A stretch of DNA of 13,345 nt from positions 571 to 13,915 of the forward strand of contig FR889429.1 in NCBI GenBank assembly GCA_000432895.1, written 5' to 3'. Every line of letters starts with the position of its first letter. The stretch's first letter is position 1. A model generated the notes under the pieces. It was not told where the DNA came from and did no database searches. It saw only the letters and a program-made list of their open reading frames with translations. The stretch comes from Firmicutes bacterium CAG:449 (GTDB lineage: Bacteria > Bacillota_I > Bacilli_A > RFN20 > CAG-449). The translations under genes and the position numbers were made by a program. Below are positions 1 through 7,283 of this stretch, in pieces.

Positions 1-1894
1 TGGTTTCATTGTAAGTCAAGGTTGCAAATTCTTCTCCTTCCATAATACTTAATTCATAATTAGGATTAGCACCACTATTAACACTTGCCTCAATATCAGT
101 TAAACTATTTCCAACTTGAACTCCATCACTTGCATTAATTGTAATACTTTCAAGAGTTTTATACTTAACAGTAATTTCTATAGAAGATTCTACTCCATTT
201 GAAGAAACAAATTTTAAAGTAGCTTTTCCTTCTCCAACCGCTTTAAGTCCTCCAGCAGTTGAAAAAGAAGCAACATTTTCATTACTTGAAGAAACAAATT
301 TAATTTTATCAATAGAACTAGTCGCGGTTATTGGAGCAAATGTATCAACTTTAAAATTAATATAATCACCAACTTCAAATGAATTATAACTACCTTCATC
401 AAGAGAATATGTTTTCATTGTATAAGAAGTAAAATAACATTGGCTTGGGAATAAAGTAAATGAATCATTATTTGTTCTAGTTCCAATTTCTTGAGTAAAA
501 GTATGTTCGACTTTTTCTAAAAATGTTGGATTATCTTTTAATTTATGATTAGTAAAATCATAATTTTGAGAATCATAATCATTACATGTAAAATTATAAG
601 AAGTAATCATTCCTTCTTCATTTAGAGAAATCATTAAACTAAATGTTCGATAATAAGCAGTTGTACCAAAATATGTACTATTATTTTCATAACTTGCTTC
701 AATAGTATAGGTATTATTTTTTTCAGTAAATGTATATGTTTGCCAATCACCTGTATACGCTAAATAACTAGTAGAAGAAACATACTCATTTTTGATAATA
801 TTAGCAAAGCCATAACTACTACGATAGAAAGCTAAAGAAGATTGCTTTTCTGCTTCTAATAAACTAATTTGATTATCTTCTTCGCCAATGGAAGTTACCG
901 AAGATGATGAATAAGTATTATTGTATCTATTTAATTGATAGAACTTATTATTATAAATTCCATAGAATCCTTCATAATTTTTTGTTGAGTTTAAATAACG
1001 ATCTTTAACTTCGTAAGTTCTAGAAACACCATTATTATAAATATTAAATGTTTCATTTGTTTCATCATCAGTACTTGTTTTAGGCTTTTTATGAATAATT
1101 TTTTTAGTTCCAGAAACAACTTTTTCTTGTTCAATAGCAGTTGATTTATCTAGTTGTTGATTTAAAAAAACTTGAGAATAAATTGAATCTTTAACAACTG
1201 AAAAAGTAATTGAATCAGTAAATAAATTATCTGTAGTTACTGAAATAGTAATCTTTGCTTTTAATTTTAAAGCTTTTAATAAACCAGTTTTACTAACACT
1301 TAAATAATTTGAAGCATCACCAGAAGAAGAATCTTTAGAAGAAAAAGTAACTGTATTTACCGAATTAGTTGGATTCATTTCATATGATAATTGTAGTCTT
1401 TGTCCAACTTTTAATAAATAAATACCATTATCAACTAGAGTACCTTCTGGAACTTTCAATTTAATTGATTCAGCTTGTTGAGCAATAACATTAATTGTCG
1501 CAACATCTTTAAAATTACCTTCTTCAGTAGTAATCGTAACTATTGTTGAACCAACTTTTAATCCTTTAATAGTTCCTTCATTATCAACAGAAGCAATTGT
1601 TTTATCTTCAACTTCAAAACTAACATTTTTATTTTTAGCAGTATTTGGATAAATTTTCCATTGAAGTTTATTTGTTCCATTTAAATCAACATTAATGGTT
1701 TTAACAATAAATTTTACATTAGAAACATTTTCATCAATACTTGTTGAAAAACTAGAAGAACTTTCAGAAACACTTTCACTTGTTGTAGAGTTAGAAGAAG
1801 TACTATTTTCTACATTAGAAGATGAAACATTATCTTGGCATGACGCTAATAGAAATCCTATTGATAAAAAACTTAAAATTAATTTTTTCTTCAT
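1..1894 (-). CDS. Surface lipoprotein with bacterial Ig-like (Big_2-type) domains, C-terminus cut by window edge
   Basis: The frame is open for 631 codons from an ATG at 1894 down to base 2 with no stop, so the C-terminus lies beyond the left edge. The ATG has a GGAGG (1901-1905) six bases upstream. The N-terminus is a lipoprotein signal: KKK, a hydrophobic stretch and lipobox LASC, with the lipidated Cys at residue 19. A Ser/Thr/Asn/Glu-rich linker follows to about residue 58. Residues ~60-136 form a Big_2-like domain (W-x-I-Y-P start, IASVD then G-T-I-K-G and a V-G-S-T-x-V-T-I pattern), and ~143-232 a second, more divergent one. Residues ~235-490 are a Tyr/Asn-rich segment I cannot assign. 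Residues ~493-577 form a third Ig-like domain (VSSSNENVAS, GEGKATL), and a fourth starts at ~580 and is cut. The role is probably adhesion or polymer binding at the cell surface; this is inference. From about residue 310 onward it resembles the divergent lipoprotein at 2003-3754. Confidence 0.88.
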   Translation of the reverse strand, partial: MKKKLILSFLSIGFLLASCQDNVSSSNVENSTSSNSTTSESVSESSSSFSTSIDENVSNVKFIVKTINVDLNGTNKLQWKIYPNTAKNKNVSFEVEDKTIASVDNEGTIKGLKVGSTIVTITTEEGNFKDVATINVIAQQAESIKLKVPEGTLVDNGIYLLKVGQRLQLSYEMNPTNSVNTVTFSSKDSSSGDASNYLSVSKTGLLKALKLKAKITISVTTDNLFTDSITFSVVKDSIYSQVFLNQQLDKSTAIEQEKVVSGTKKIIHKKPKTSTDDETNETFNIYNNGVSRTYEVKDRYLNSTKNYEGFYGIYNNKFYQLNRYNNTYSSSSVTSIGEEDNQISLLEAEKQSSLAFYRSSYGFANIIKNEYVSSTSYLAYTGDWQTYTFTEKNNTYTIEASYENNSTYFGTTAYYRTFSLMISLNEEGMITSYNFTCNDYDSQNYDFTNHKLKDNPTFLEKVEHTFTQEIGTRTNNDSFTLFPSQCYFTSYTMKTYSLDEGSYNSFEVGDYINFKVDTFAPITATSSIDKIKFVSSSNENVASFSTAGGLKAVGEGKATLKFVSSNGVESSIEITVKYKTLESITINASDGVQVGNSLTDIEASVNSGANPNYELSIMEGEEFATLTYNET

Positions 1895-1920
1895 AATTTT
1901 CCTCCAAAAATTTTTAATAT

Positions 1921-1949
1921 ATTATACAATTTAAAAAATTCAATTGAAA
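1921..1949 (-). promoter_or_regulatory. Probable promoter of the left-edge lipoprotein gene
   Basis: On the minus strand a perfect TATAAT (-10) lies at 1926-1921. A weak -35 TTTCAA (1949-1944) stands 17 bases upstream. The start site would fall near 1914, giving a short leader that contains the GGAGG at 1905-1901. The -35 hexamer is the exact complement of the -35 proposed for the gene on the other strand. Confidence 0.5.
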
Positions 1950-1972
1950 GTTTTTTTTAATTAATATAAGAT
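1944..1972 (+). promoter_or_regulatory. Probable promoter of the 2003-3754 lipoprotein gene
   Basis: TTGAAA (1944-1949), a 17-base spacer and TAAGAT (1967-1972) fit a sigma-A promoter (4 of 6 matches in the -10). The start site would be near 1979, giving a leader of about 23 bases containing the ribosome binding site GAGAGG (1991-1996), six bases before the ATG. Confidence 0.45.
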
Positions 1973-2002
1973 TATGTTAATTTTAATAAAGAGAGGCCCA
2001 AA

Positions 2003-3754
2003 ATGAAAAAAAGATTATTATTATTAATTTTGCCTTTATTAATTAGTTGTCAAGATGGAACTACTTCTATTGAAAATCCAAATACAAGTAGTGAAGATTC
2101 AACAACATCTTCCTCCTCTTGGAGTGAAAATGCAATTAGTTTACAAGAAGCAGAAGCATTAATAGAAAAAGCAAAAACATTTAAAAACATAAAAGATTTA
2201 AGTTATTATCGTAAAGACAATTTTCGTTACGAAGATATTAAATATGAACGATATGATAACTTCTATACTTTAGAAGGTGAAGCTGATTCATATACTGATG
2301 CTTGGGATGATCCATCAAATGTCGTTGGTTACTTTGGTTTTCCAAGCGATGGTTCAATCAATGTTTTTTATGATGTTTTAAAATCAGATGTTGCAACTCA
2401 ACATGCTAAATTATTTTCTATAAAAGATAACCCTGCTTCTCAACTTGAATTTACTGAAGAAGATGGTATTAAAAAATTAGATGAATATGAAAATAATTTA
2501 TCTAACTTTATTGAAGAAACTTATTATTTATTAAAAAATGATCCTTCATATACTAACGAAGGTTCTTTAAGAGCTGAAAGAAGTATTATTGACGGAATTG
2601 ATACATTACACATCGTCGCAGAAAAAGATTATGATTATTTATATCAATCTTATCACGCTGTTTACGATATCAATATTAATATTAATAATGATGGTTCTTT
2701 TTCAAAAGTATATTTTAAATTAGATGATGCTGGCACCATTACCATTAATAATATTGATTTAGAATATGGTGAATTTCATAAAGTATCTGAATTAGACACT
2801 ACAATCTTTAATCCAGAATTGTATTTTGCAAAAAAACTTAATATTAATTTCCAAGATATTTATACTCCTGAAGGGAAAACAAACACTTTAACAGTCGGCT
2901 CAGCAGCTTATTTAATGCCTCATTTTGATTACATTAAACATTCTTCTGATTTTACATATTTACCTGCCACTGCTGTAGATTATTGGGATATTAATGTTTT
3001 AAGTTCCTCTAACGAAGAAGTTATTTCTTATTCTGAAGAAGATAGATGCTTTGTTTGTAATAAACCAGGAAAAGCAACTTTAACAGTAGGTGCAACATAT
3101 AATCCATATTGTACAACTGAAGTAGAAGTAGAAGTTATTTACCCAACACCAAGTGAAATTCTTGGTCATACTCCTTATAATCAACCAGATTATGTTGGTG
3201 AAGCATTTACAAATTGTGATGTTTTATTAGACGTCAGTGTTGGACCTTATAGTGCTGTTCAAGATATGATAGTTACTTCTTCTGATGATGAAATTGCTAT
3301 TGCTTATATTGATGTTGATGGCAATATCAAAGTTAGAGGTAGAAAAGAAGGTTATGTAACAATTACAGTGGCTTCTAAAGAAAAACCAAGTGTTAAAAAA
3401 GATTTCTCTTTCCATGTTGTTGGAGAATTAAAAACAGATTTATTCTTAGGAAAATGGGAAGATAATGAATACTATTCAACATATGGTATGAAATTTGCAT
3501 ACGAATTTAAAGCTGATGGAACTGGTACATTATTCTTAACTGCAAAAGATTCAACCGGTACAGAACAACAATATGAAGTCCCTATTAAATATGCATTAAA
3601 TGTAAAAACACAAGATATTTCTATTACTCCAATTGGTTGGACAGTTCAACAAGATTTATTAACCGTTCACTATTACACAAATAGTTATTTAAAAACATAT
3701 TTCCAATATGGAGAATATTATTTCTCAATTAATTTAACTAGAGTATCTGAATAA
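2003..3754 (+). CDS. Modular surface lipoprotein with Ig-like domains and a lipocalin-like C-terminal domain
   Basis: 583 residues, starting at an ATG six bases after GAGAGG. The signal peptide is KKR, a Leu/Ile core and lipobox LISC, with the lipidated Cys at residue 16. A Ser/Thr-rich linker runs to about residue 40. Residues ~45-270 are an unassigned Tyr/Asp-rich segment; its later half alternates short strands with an N-x-D-G-S turn, loosely like LolA/LppX folds. Residues ~275-380 and ~383-475 are two Ig-like (Big_2-type) domains; the first carries LSSSNEEVIS and GKATLTVG, the second SSDDEIA, D-G-N-I-K-V-R-G and G-Y-V-T-I-T-V. Residues ~478-583 start with LGKW (482-485) and continue as regular beta strands (FKADGTGTLF), the look of lipocalin-like/DUF lipoprotein domains. 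It is probably anchored on the outer face of the membrane and binds an unknown ligand. It is monocistronic, with its own promoter and terminator, and looks paralogous to the gene ending at 1894. Confidence 0.87.
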   Translation: MKKRLLLLILPLLISCQDGTTSIENPNTSSEDSTTSSSSWSENAISLQEAEALIEKAKTFKNIKDLSYYRKDNFRYEDIKYERYDNFYTLEGEADSYTDAWDDPSNVVGYFGFPSDGSINVFYDVLKSDVATQHAKLFSIKDNPASQLEFTEEDGIKKLDEYENNLSNFIEETYYLLKNDPSYTNEGSLRAERSIIDGIDTLHIVAEKDYDYLYQSYHAVYDINININNDGSFSKVYFKLDDAGTITINNIDLEYGEFHKVSELDTTIFNPELYFAKKLNINFQDIYTPEGKTNTLTVGSAAYLMPHFDYIKHSSDFTYLPATAVDYWDINVLSSSNEEVISYSEEDRCFVCNKPGKATLTVGATYNPYCTTEVEVEVIYPTPSEILGHTPYNQPDYVGEAFTNCDVLLDVSVGPYSAVQDMIVTSSDDEIAIAYIDVDGNIKVRGRKEGYVTITVASKEKPSVKKDFSFHVVGELKTDLFLGKWEDNEYYSTYGMKFAYEFKADGTGTLFLTAKDSTGTEQQYEVPIKYALNVKTQDISITPIGWTVQQDLLTVHYYTNSYLKTYFQYGEYYFSINLTRVSE

Positions 3755-3760
3755 CACACT

Positions 3761-3799
3761 AAAATAGAATAGTTGTCTAAAACAATTATTCTATTTTTT
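3761..3799 (+). terminator. Rho-independent terminator of the 2003-3754 lipoprotein gene
   Basis: Starting 7 bases after the TAA stop, bases 3761-3776 pair with 3782-3797 in a 16-bp stem with one G-T wobble and a CTAAA loop. The distal arm runs into a T-rich tail (TTTTTT at 3794-3799). Confidence 0.85.
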
Positions 3800-3807
3800 A
3801 TTAATTA

Positions 3808-3856
3808 AAAAAAGATGTTTAATGAAGTTGTTTTACTTCAAAATAACATCTTTTTT
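3808..3856 (-). terminator. Terminator of the gpmI-oligoendopeptidase operon, possibly bidirectional
   Basis: The outer stem pairs 3808-3819 (AAAAAAGATGTT) with 3845-3856. An inner hairpin, TGAAGT 3823-3828 with ACTTCA 3835-3840, sits in its loop. Read on the minus strand it lies about 30 bases past the peptidase stop and ends in a run of Ts. The flanking A and T runs are symmetrical, so it could also stop plus-strand transcripts that pass the 3761-3799 hairpin. Confidence 0.8.
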
Positions 3857-3886
3857 AGTAAATTAAATATTAATAGATTTAACAAT

Positions 3887-5584
3887 TTAGTATTTCATAT
3901 CATCAATATTATCTAAATATTTTTTTAAAGGCTTAATAGTTTTCTTTATTGTACCATCCACAAATGGATTATTAATATGAGCTTTTTCAAGTAATTCAGT
4001 AAATGGATATTTACCACCTAATTTACATAATCTAACATACTTTTTCCAAGCTTTTTCGTGGTTTTTACAATCTTCATTAAAGAATTGGAAGGCAACAACT
4101 TGAGCTAAAGTATAGTCAATATAATAAAATGGTGATTCAATAATATGTCTTTGTTTCATCCAGAATCTACCTCTTTGATAAATTTCGACATTATCATATT
4201 TTTTATGAGGTAAATATTGTTCTTCAATTTGTTTATAAGCTTTACATCTTTCTTCGTGACTTGCTTCAGGATGAGCATAAACCCAATGTTGGAATTCATC
4301 GACTGTTGCTCCATAAGGAATGAAACAAATTGCATCAACTAAATGAGCATAACGATATTTTTCTTCATTTTCACCAAAGAATAAATTCATCCATGGATAA
4401 GTAATAAATTCCATACTCATTGAATGCATTTCGCAAGCCTCTAAAGTTGGAGAACGATAATCAGGTACTTCAATGTTTCTAGACATATAACCTTGGAAAG
4501 CATGTCCAAATTCATGAGTTAAAACATCAACATCTGCCGATGTGCCATTAAAATTAGAGAAAATAAATGGTGCTTTATATTTTGGGAAATATGTCATATA
4601 GCCTCCAGGTGCTTTACCTGGTTTTGCTTCTAAATCCATTAATTCATTTTCAACCATAAAAGAAAAGAAATAATCAGTTTCTTTTGATAATTCATGATAC
4701 ATTTTTTGAGCTTGTTTAACCATGAAATCTTTATCGCCATTTGGTTTAGCATTGCCACTTAAAAAATTAATTGAAAAGTCATAGTATTGAGGATTTTTTA
4801 AATGTAATCTTTTAGCTTGTCGTTTAAATAATTTTTGTGTAAATGGTACTAAATCTTTTTTAATTTGTTCACGATAATTTTCAACCATTTTTGCATCATA
4901 ATCAGTTCTTCCAAGCATTAAATAACCGAGTTCAATAAAAGAAGAAAAACCTAATTTATGAGCAATAGAAGTTCTTAATTTAACTAATTTATCATAAATT
5001 TCACCAATTTTAGCATCGTTTTCTTCAAAGAAAGAAGCAGATAATTGAGCAACTTTCTTTCTTTCATTACGATCTAAAGATTCTGAAAATTTACCAAGTT
5101 GAGTTAGAGTATATGTTTGTCCTTTATATTCTAATTGACTTGATGCAACAAGAGTAGTATATTCACTAGTTAATTTATTAATTTCTTGTAATTCAGGAAT
5201 AATTTTTTCATCAAAACACTTTAAAGATGTTTCAATCATCTTAAATAAATGATCACCATATTTTTTAATAAAATCATCTTTAAATTTAGATTCAACCATT
5301 GCTTTATTAAATTCATTAGCAATCGCGGAAATATAAGGACTAATTTCATCAAGATGTTCTTGTAATTTTTTATATTTAGCATCAGTGGTATTAATGGTAT
5401 ATCTAACATAGATAATAGAAATATCTGTTTGAAGATCATCCATTATTTTATTAATCTTTTTAAAAATTTTATCCTGTTCTTCAAAACTTTCTGCATTTTT
5501 GAAAGAATTTATTAAAGGATTTAATTCTTTTTGAATTTTTTCAACAGTTATATTATGTACTTTAATTTCTGAAAATCTTTTCAT
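3887..5584 (-). CDS. M3 family (M3B) zinc oligoendopeptidase
   Basis: Cytoplasmic zinc metallopeptidase that cleaves short peptides, probably recycling imported or degraded peptides. There is no signal peptide. The zinc motif HEFGH is at residues 357-361 (His357 and His361 ligands, Glu358 general base). The likely third ligand is Glu385 in the E-M-H-S-M-S-M-E helix 24 residues later. The C-terminal half has the conserved RFWMKQRHI and the Y-Y-I-D-Y-T-L-A-Q helix of the family. At 565 residues it matches the PepF-related M3 group often annotated separately from true PepF, so I give no gene symbol. I place the start at ATG 5584, six bases after AGGAGA (5596-5591). A TTG at 5587 is also in frame but only three bases from that site. 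It is the second gene of an operon with gpmI, whose TAG stop overlaps the ribosome binding site, so translation is probably coupled. Confidence 0.94.
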   Translation of the reverse strand: MKRFSEIKVHNITVEKIQKELNPLINSFKNAESFEEQDKIFKKINKIMDDLQTDISIIYVRYTINTTDAKYKKLQEHLDEISPYISAIANEFNKAMVESKFKDDFIKKYGDHLFKMIETSLKCFDEKIIPELQEINKLTSEYTTLVASSQLEYKGQTYTLTQLGKFSESLDRNERKKVAQLSASFFEENDAKIGEIYDKLVKLRTSIAHKLGFSSFIELGYLMLGRTDYDAKMVENYREQIKKDLVPFTQKLFKRQAKRLHLKNPQYYDFSINFLSGNAKPNGDKDFMVKQAQKMYHELSKETDYFFSFMVENELMDLEAKPGKAPGGYMTYFPKYKAPFIFSNFNGTSADVDVLTHEFGHAFQGYMSRNIEVPDYRSPTLEACEMHSMSMEFITYPWMNLFFGENEEKYRYAHLVDAICFIPYGATVDEFQHWVYAHPEASHEERCKAYKQIEEQYLPHKKYDNVEIYQRGRFWMKQRHIIESPFYYIDYTLAQVVAFQFFNEDCKNHEKAWKKYVRLCKLGGKYPFTELLEKAHINNPFVDGTIKKTIKPLKKYLDNIDDMKY

Positions 5585-5590
5585 CAAATT

Positions 5591-5597
5591 TCTCCTA
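5591..5597 (-). promoter_or_regulatory. Ribosome binding site of the oligoendopeptidase, overlapping the gpmI stop
   Basis: On the minus strand the sequence reads TAGGAGA (5597-5591). The gpmI stop codon TAG occupies 5597-5595 and shares AG with the AGGAGA Shine-Dalgarno of the next gene, whose ATG follows six bases later. This spacing selects ATG 5584 over TTG 5587 and suggests that ribosomes ending gpmI re-initiate on the peptidase. Confidence 0.8.
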
Positions 5598-7187
5598 TAA
5601 AATCATTGATGGTTCATCCATTTCTTTTGGAGCATTTGCACCTAATAAAGCAAGAATAGTTGGAGCTATATTAGATAATTTACCATCTTCTCTTAAAATA
5701 ACACCTTTTTTAGTTACACAGAATGGAACTAAATTGGAAGTATGAGCAGTGAAAGGATTACCATGTTCATCAATAATCTTTTCAGCATTACCATGGTCAG
5801 CAGTAATTAACATTACACCACCATTTTTTTCACACCATTTACATAATTCACCAACACAATAATCAACTGTTTCAACTGCTTTGACAACCGCTTTTTCAAT
5901 TGCAGTATGGCCAACCATATCACAATTTGCAAAATTAACAATAGCAACATCTAAATCAAATTTATTTAATTCATTAATTAAAGCATCTAAAACTTTATAT
6001 GCGGACATTTCTGGTTGTAAATCATATGTTGCAACCTTTGGTGAAGGAATTAAAACACGTCTACATCCTTTTAATTCAGGTCTTTCTACTCCATCATAAT
6101 TTTTAGTTCCATCAAAGAAGAAAGTTACATGAGCATATTTTTCAGTTTCAGCAATTCTAAGTTGAGTGTATCCATTATTTGCTAAGAATTCGCCTAAAGT
6201 ATTTTCCATTTTTGGTAAAGCAAAAGCGATGCTTCCTTTAACTGAATCAGCATATTTCATTGTACAAACAAAATGAATATCTTTTAAAGGATGTTTTGGT
6301 GAATATGCTTTCCAAGCATCAGTACCGTCATCTTTTTTACTTGGATGAGCATAAAATTCTGGATTTGTAAATAATGTAGCAATTTGAATAGCTCTATCAG
6401 GACGGAAATTCATAAAAATAATAGAATCGCCATCTTCAATTTGACTATTTAATCCTTTTTGATATGCAGGAATGATAAATTCATCAGAGGCTTCTTTACC
6501 TGTTGTTGGTAAATAATCATATTGATCTAATAAATATTTGTGATAATCGTCATAACTATTTCCATCATGATCAACTAAAACACGATAGCTAACATCTATA
6601 CGATCTAAATTTTTATCTCTATCCATTGCCCAATATCTACCTGAAATTGTTGCAATATGTCCAATTCCTACTTCATCCATGGTTTTTTGAACTAAATCTA
6701 AATATTTAACACCTGCTTGAGGATCAACATCACGTCCATCCATAAATGCATGAACAAATACATCATCAAGGCCTTCCATCTTTGCCATTTTAATAATTGC
6801 ACAAATATGGTTAACATGAGAATGAACTCCACCATCTGACATTAAACCAAATATATGAAGTTTTTTATGATTCTTTTTACAATTTTCCATCGCTTGTAAA
6901 TATTTTTCATTTTTAAAGAAAGAACCATCTTTAACAGCTTTATTTATTAAAGTAAGTGATTGATAAACAATATGTCCTGCCCCAATATTTAAATGGCCAA
7001 CTTCTGAATTTCCCATTTGACCTTCAGGTAATCCTACTGCTTCTCCAGAAGCTTCAATCAAAGTTGTAGGATATTCTTTAAATATTCTATCTAAATTTGG
7101 CTTTTTTGCTTCCGCAACACAATTTCCTTTTCCTGCTGGAGCGATACCATATCCATCCATAATACATAAAATTATTGGTTTTTTCAT
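5595..7187 (-). CDS. gpmI: 2,3-bisphosphoglycerate-independent phosphoglycerate mutase
   Basis: Interconverts 3- and 2-phosphoglycerate in lower glycolysis through a phosphoserine intermediate, using two Mn2+ ions. It is a cytoplasmic alkaline-phosphatase-superfamily enzyme. The first metal Asp is D11 in IMDGYG. The catalytic Ser is S61 in QMGNSEVGH. The substrate-binding inserted domain (about residues 80-310) carries SDGGVHSH, MDGRDVDP and the SGRYWAMDRD block. The remaining metal ligands follow as D423/H427 (DMVGH), D464/H465 (TADHGN) and H482 (TAHTS); compared with the Bacillus stearothermophilus numbering I remember, all five are offset by about +20, implying an insertion of about 20 residues. 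At 530 residues it is slightly longer than the usual ~510. I chose ATG 7187 because AAGGAGG (7199-7193) stands five bases upstream and homologues start at M-K-K-P-x-x-L. An in-frame ATG at 7217 would add ten non-conserved residues and sits in the -10 element. Confidence 0.97.
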   Translation of the reverse strand: MKKPIILCIMDGYGIAPAGKGNCVAEAKKPNLDRIFKEYPTTLIEASGEAVGLPEGQMGNSEVGHLNIGAGHIVYQSLTLINKAVKDGSFFKNEKYLQAMENCKKNHKKLHIFGLMSDGGVHSHVNHICAIIKMAKMEGLDDVFVHAFMDGRDVDPQAGVKYLDLVQKTMDEVGIGHIATISGRYWAMDRDKNLDRIDVSYRVLVDHDGNSYDDYHKYLLDQYDYLPTTGKEASDEFIIPAYQKGLNSQIEDGDSIIFMNFRPDRAIQIATLFTNPEFYAHPSKKDDGTDAWKAYSPKHPLKDIHFVCTMKYADSVKGSIAFALPKMENTLGEFLANNGYTQLRIAETEKYAHVTFFFDGTKNYDGVERPELKGCRRVLIPSPKVATYDLQPEMSAYKVLDALINELNKFDLDVAIVNFANCDMVGHTAIEKAVVKAVETVDYCVGELCKWCEKNGGVMLITADHGNAEKIIDEHGNPFTAHTSNLVPFCVTKKGVILREDGKLSNIAPTILALLGANAPKEMDEPSMIL

Positions 7188-7215
7188 AAATTCCTCCTTG
7201 AATATTTTCACCCAC

Positions 7216-7244
7216 ATTATATTGTTTATTTATTAATAAATAAA
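7216..7244 (-). promoter_or_regulatory. Probable promoter of the gpmI-oligoendopeptidase operon
   Basis: A perfect TATAAT lies at 7221-7216 on the minus strand. The best -35 at 17 bases is only TTTATT (7244-7239). The start site near 7209 gives a leader of about 22 bases with the AAGGAGG. The -35 is weak, so this rests mainly on the -10. Confidence 0.45.
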
Positions 7245-7248
7245 GATA

Positions 7249-7277
7249 TTGATTAAAGATTTTGAAAATGGTATTGT
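7249..7277 (+). promoter_or_regulatory. Probable promoter of the ispD-S1-pgi operon, placing the start site at the ispD ATG
   Basis: TTGATT (7249-7254), a 17-base spacer and TATTGT (7272-7277) are each 4 of 6 matches. The expected start site, about seven bases after the -10, coincides with the A of the ispD ATG at 7284. No purine-rich Shine-Dalgarno lies between the -10 and the ATG. Confidence 0.4.
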
Positions 7278-7283
7278 GAATAT

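Noticed and set aside
1695..1934. Plus-strand open frame of 79 codons
   Set aside because: It lies antisense to the 5' end of the left-edge lipoprotein, which has signal peptide, lipobox and ribosome binding site. The plus frame has no ribosome binding site and low-complexity composition.
5585..5587. TTG at 5587 as the oligoendopeptidase start
   Set aside because: It is only three bases from AGGAGA, and the adjacent ATG at 5584 is six bases away and a stronger initiator.
5881..6099. Plus-strand open frame inside gpmI
   Set aside because: It is a shadow of gpmI, whose metal-ligand motifs lie in exactly this stretch. The same applies to the short frames at 3227-3415, 4156-4338, 5236-5439, 7087-7296, 7793-7996 and 12302-12541.
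7188..7217. Upstream ATG (7217) as the gpmI start
   Set aside because: It would add ten non-conserved residues, has no ribosome binding site and overlaps the TATAAT. ATG 7187 has AAGGAGG at ideal spacing.
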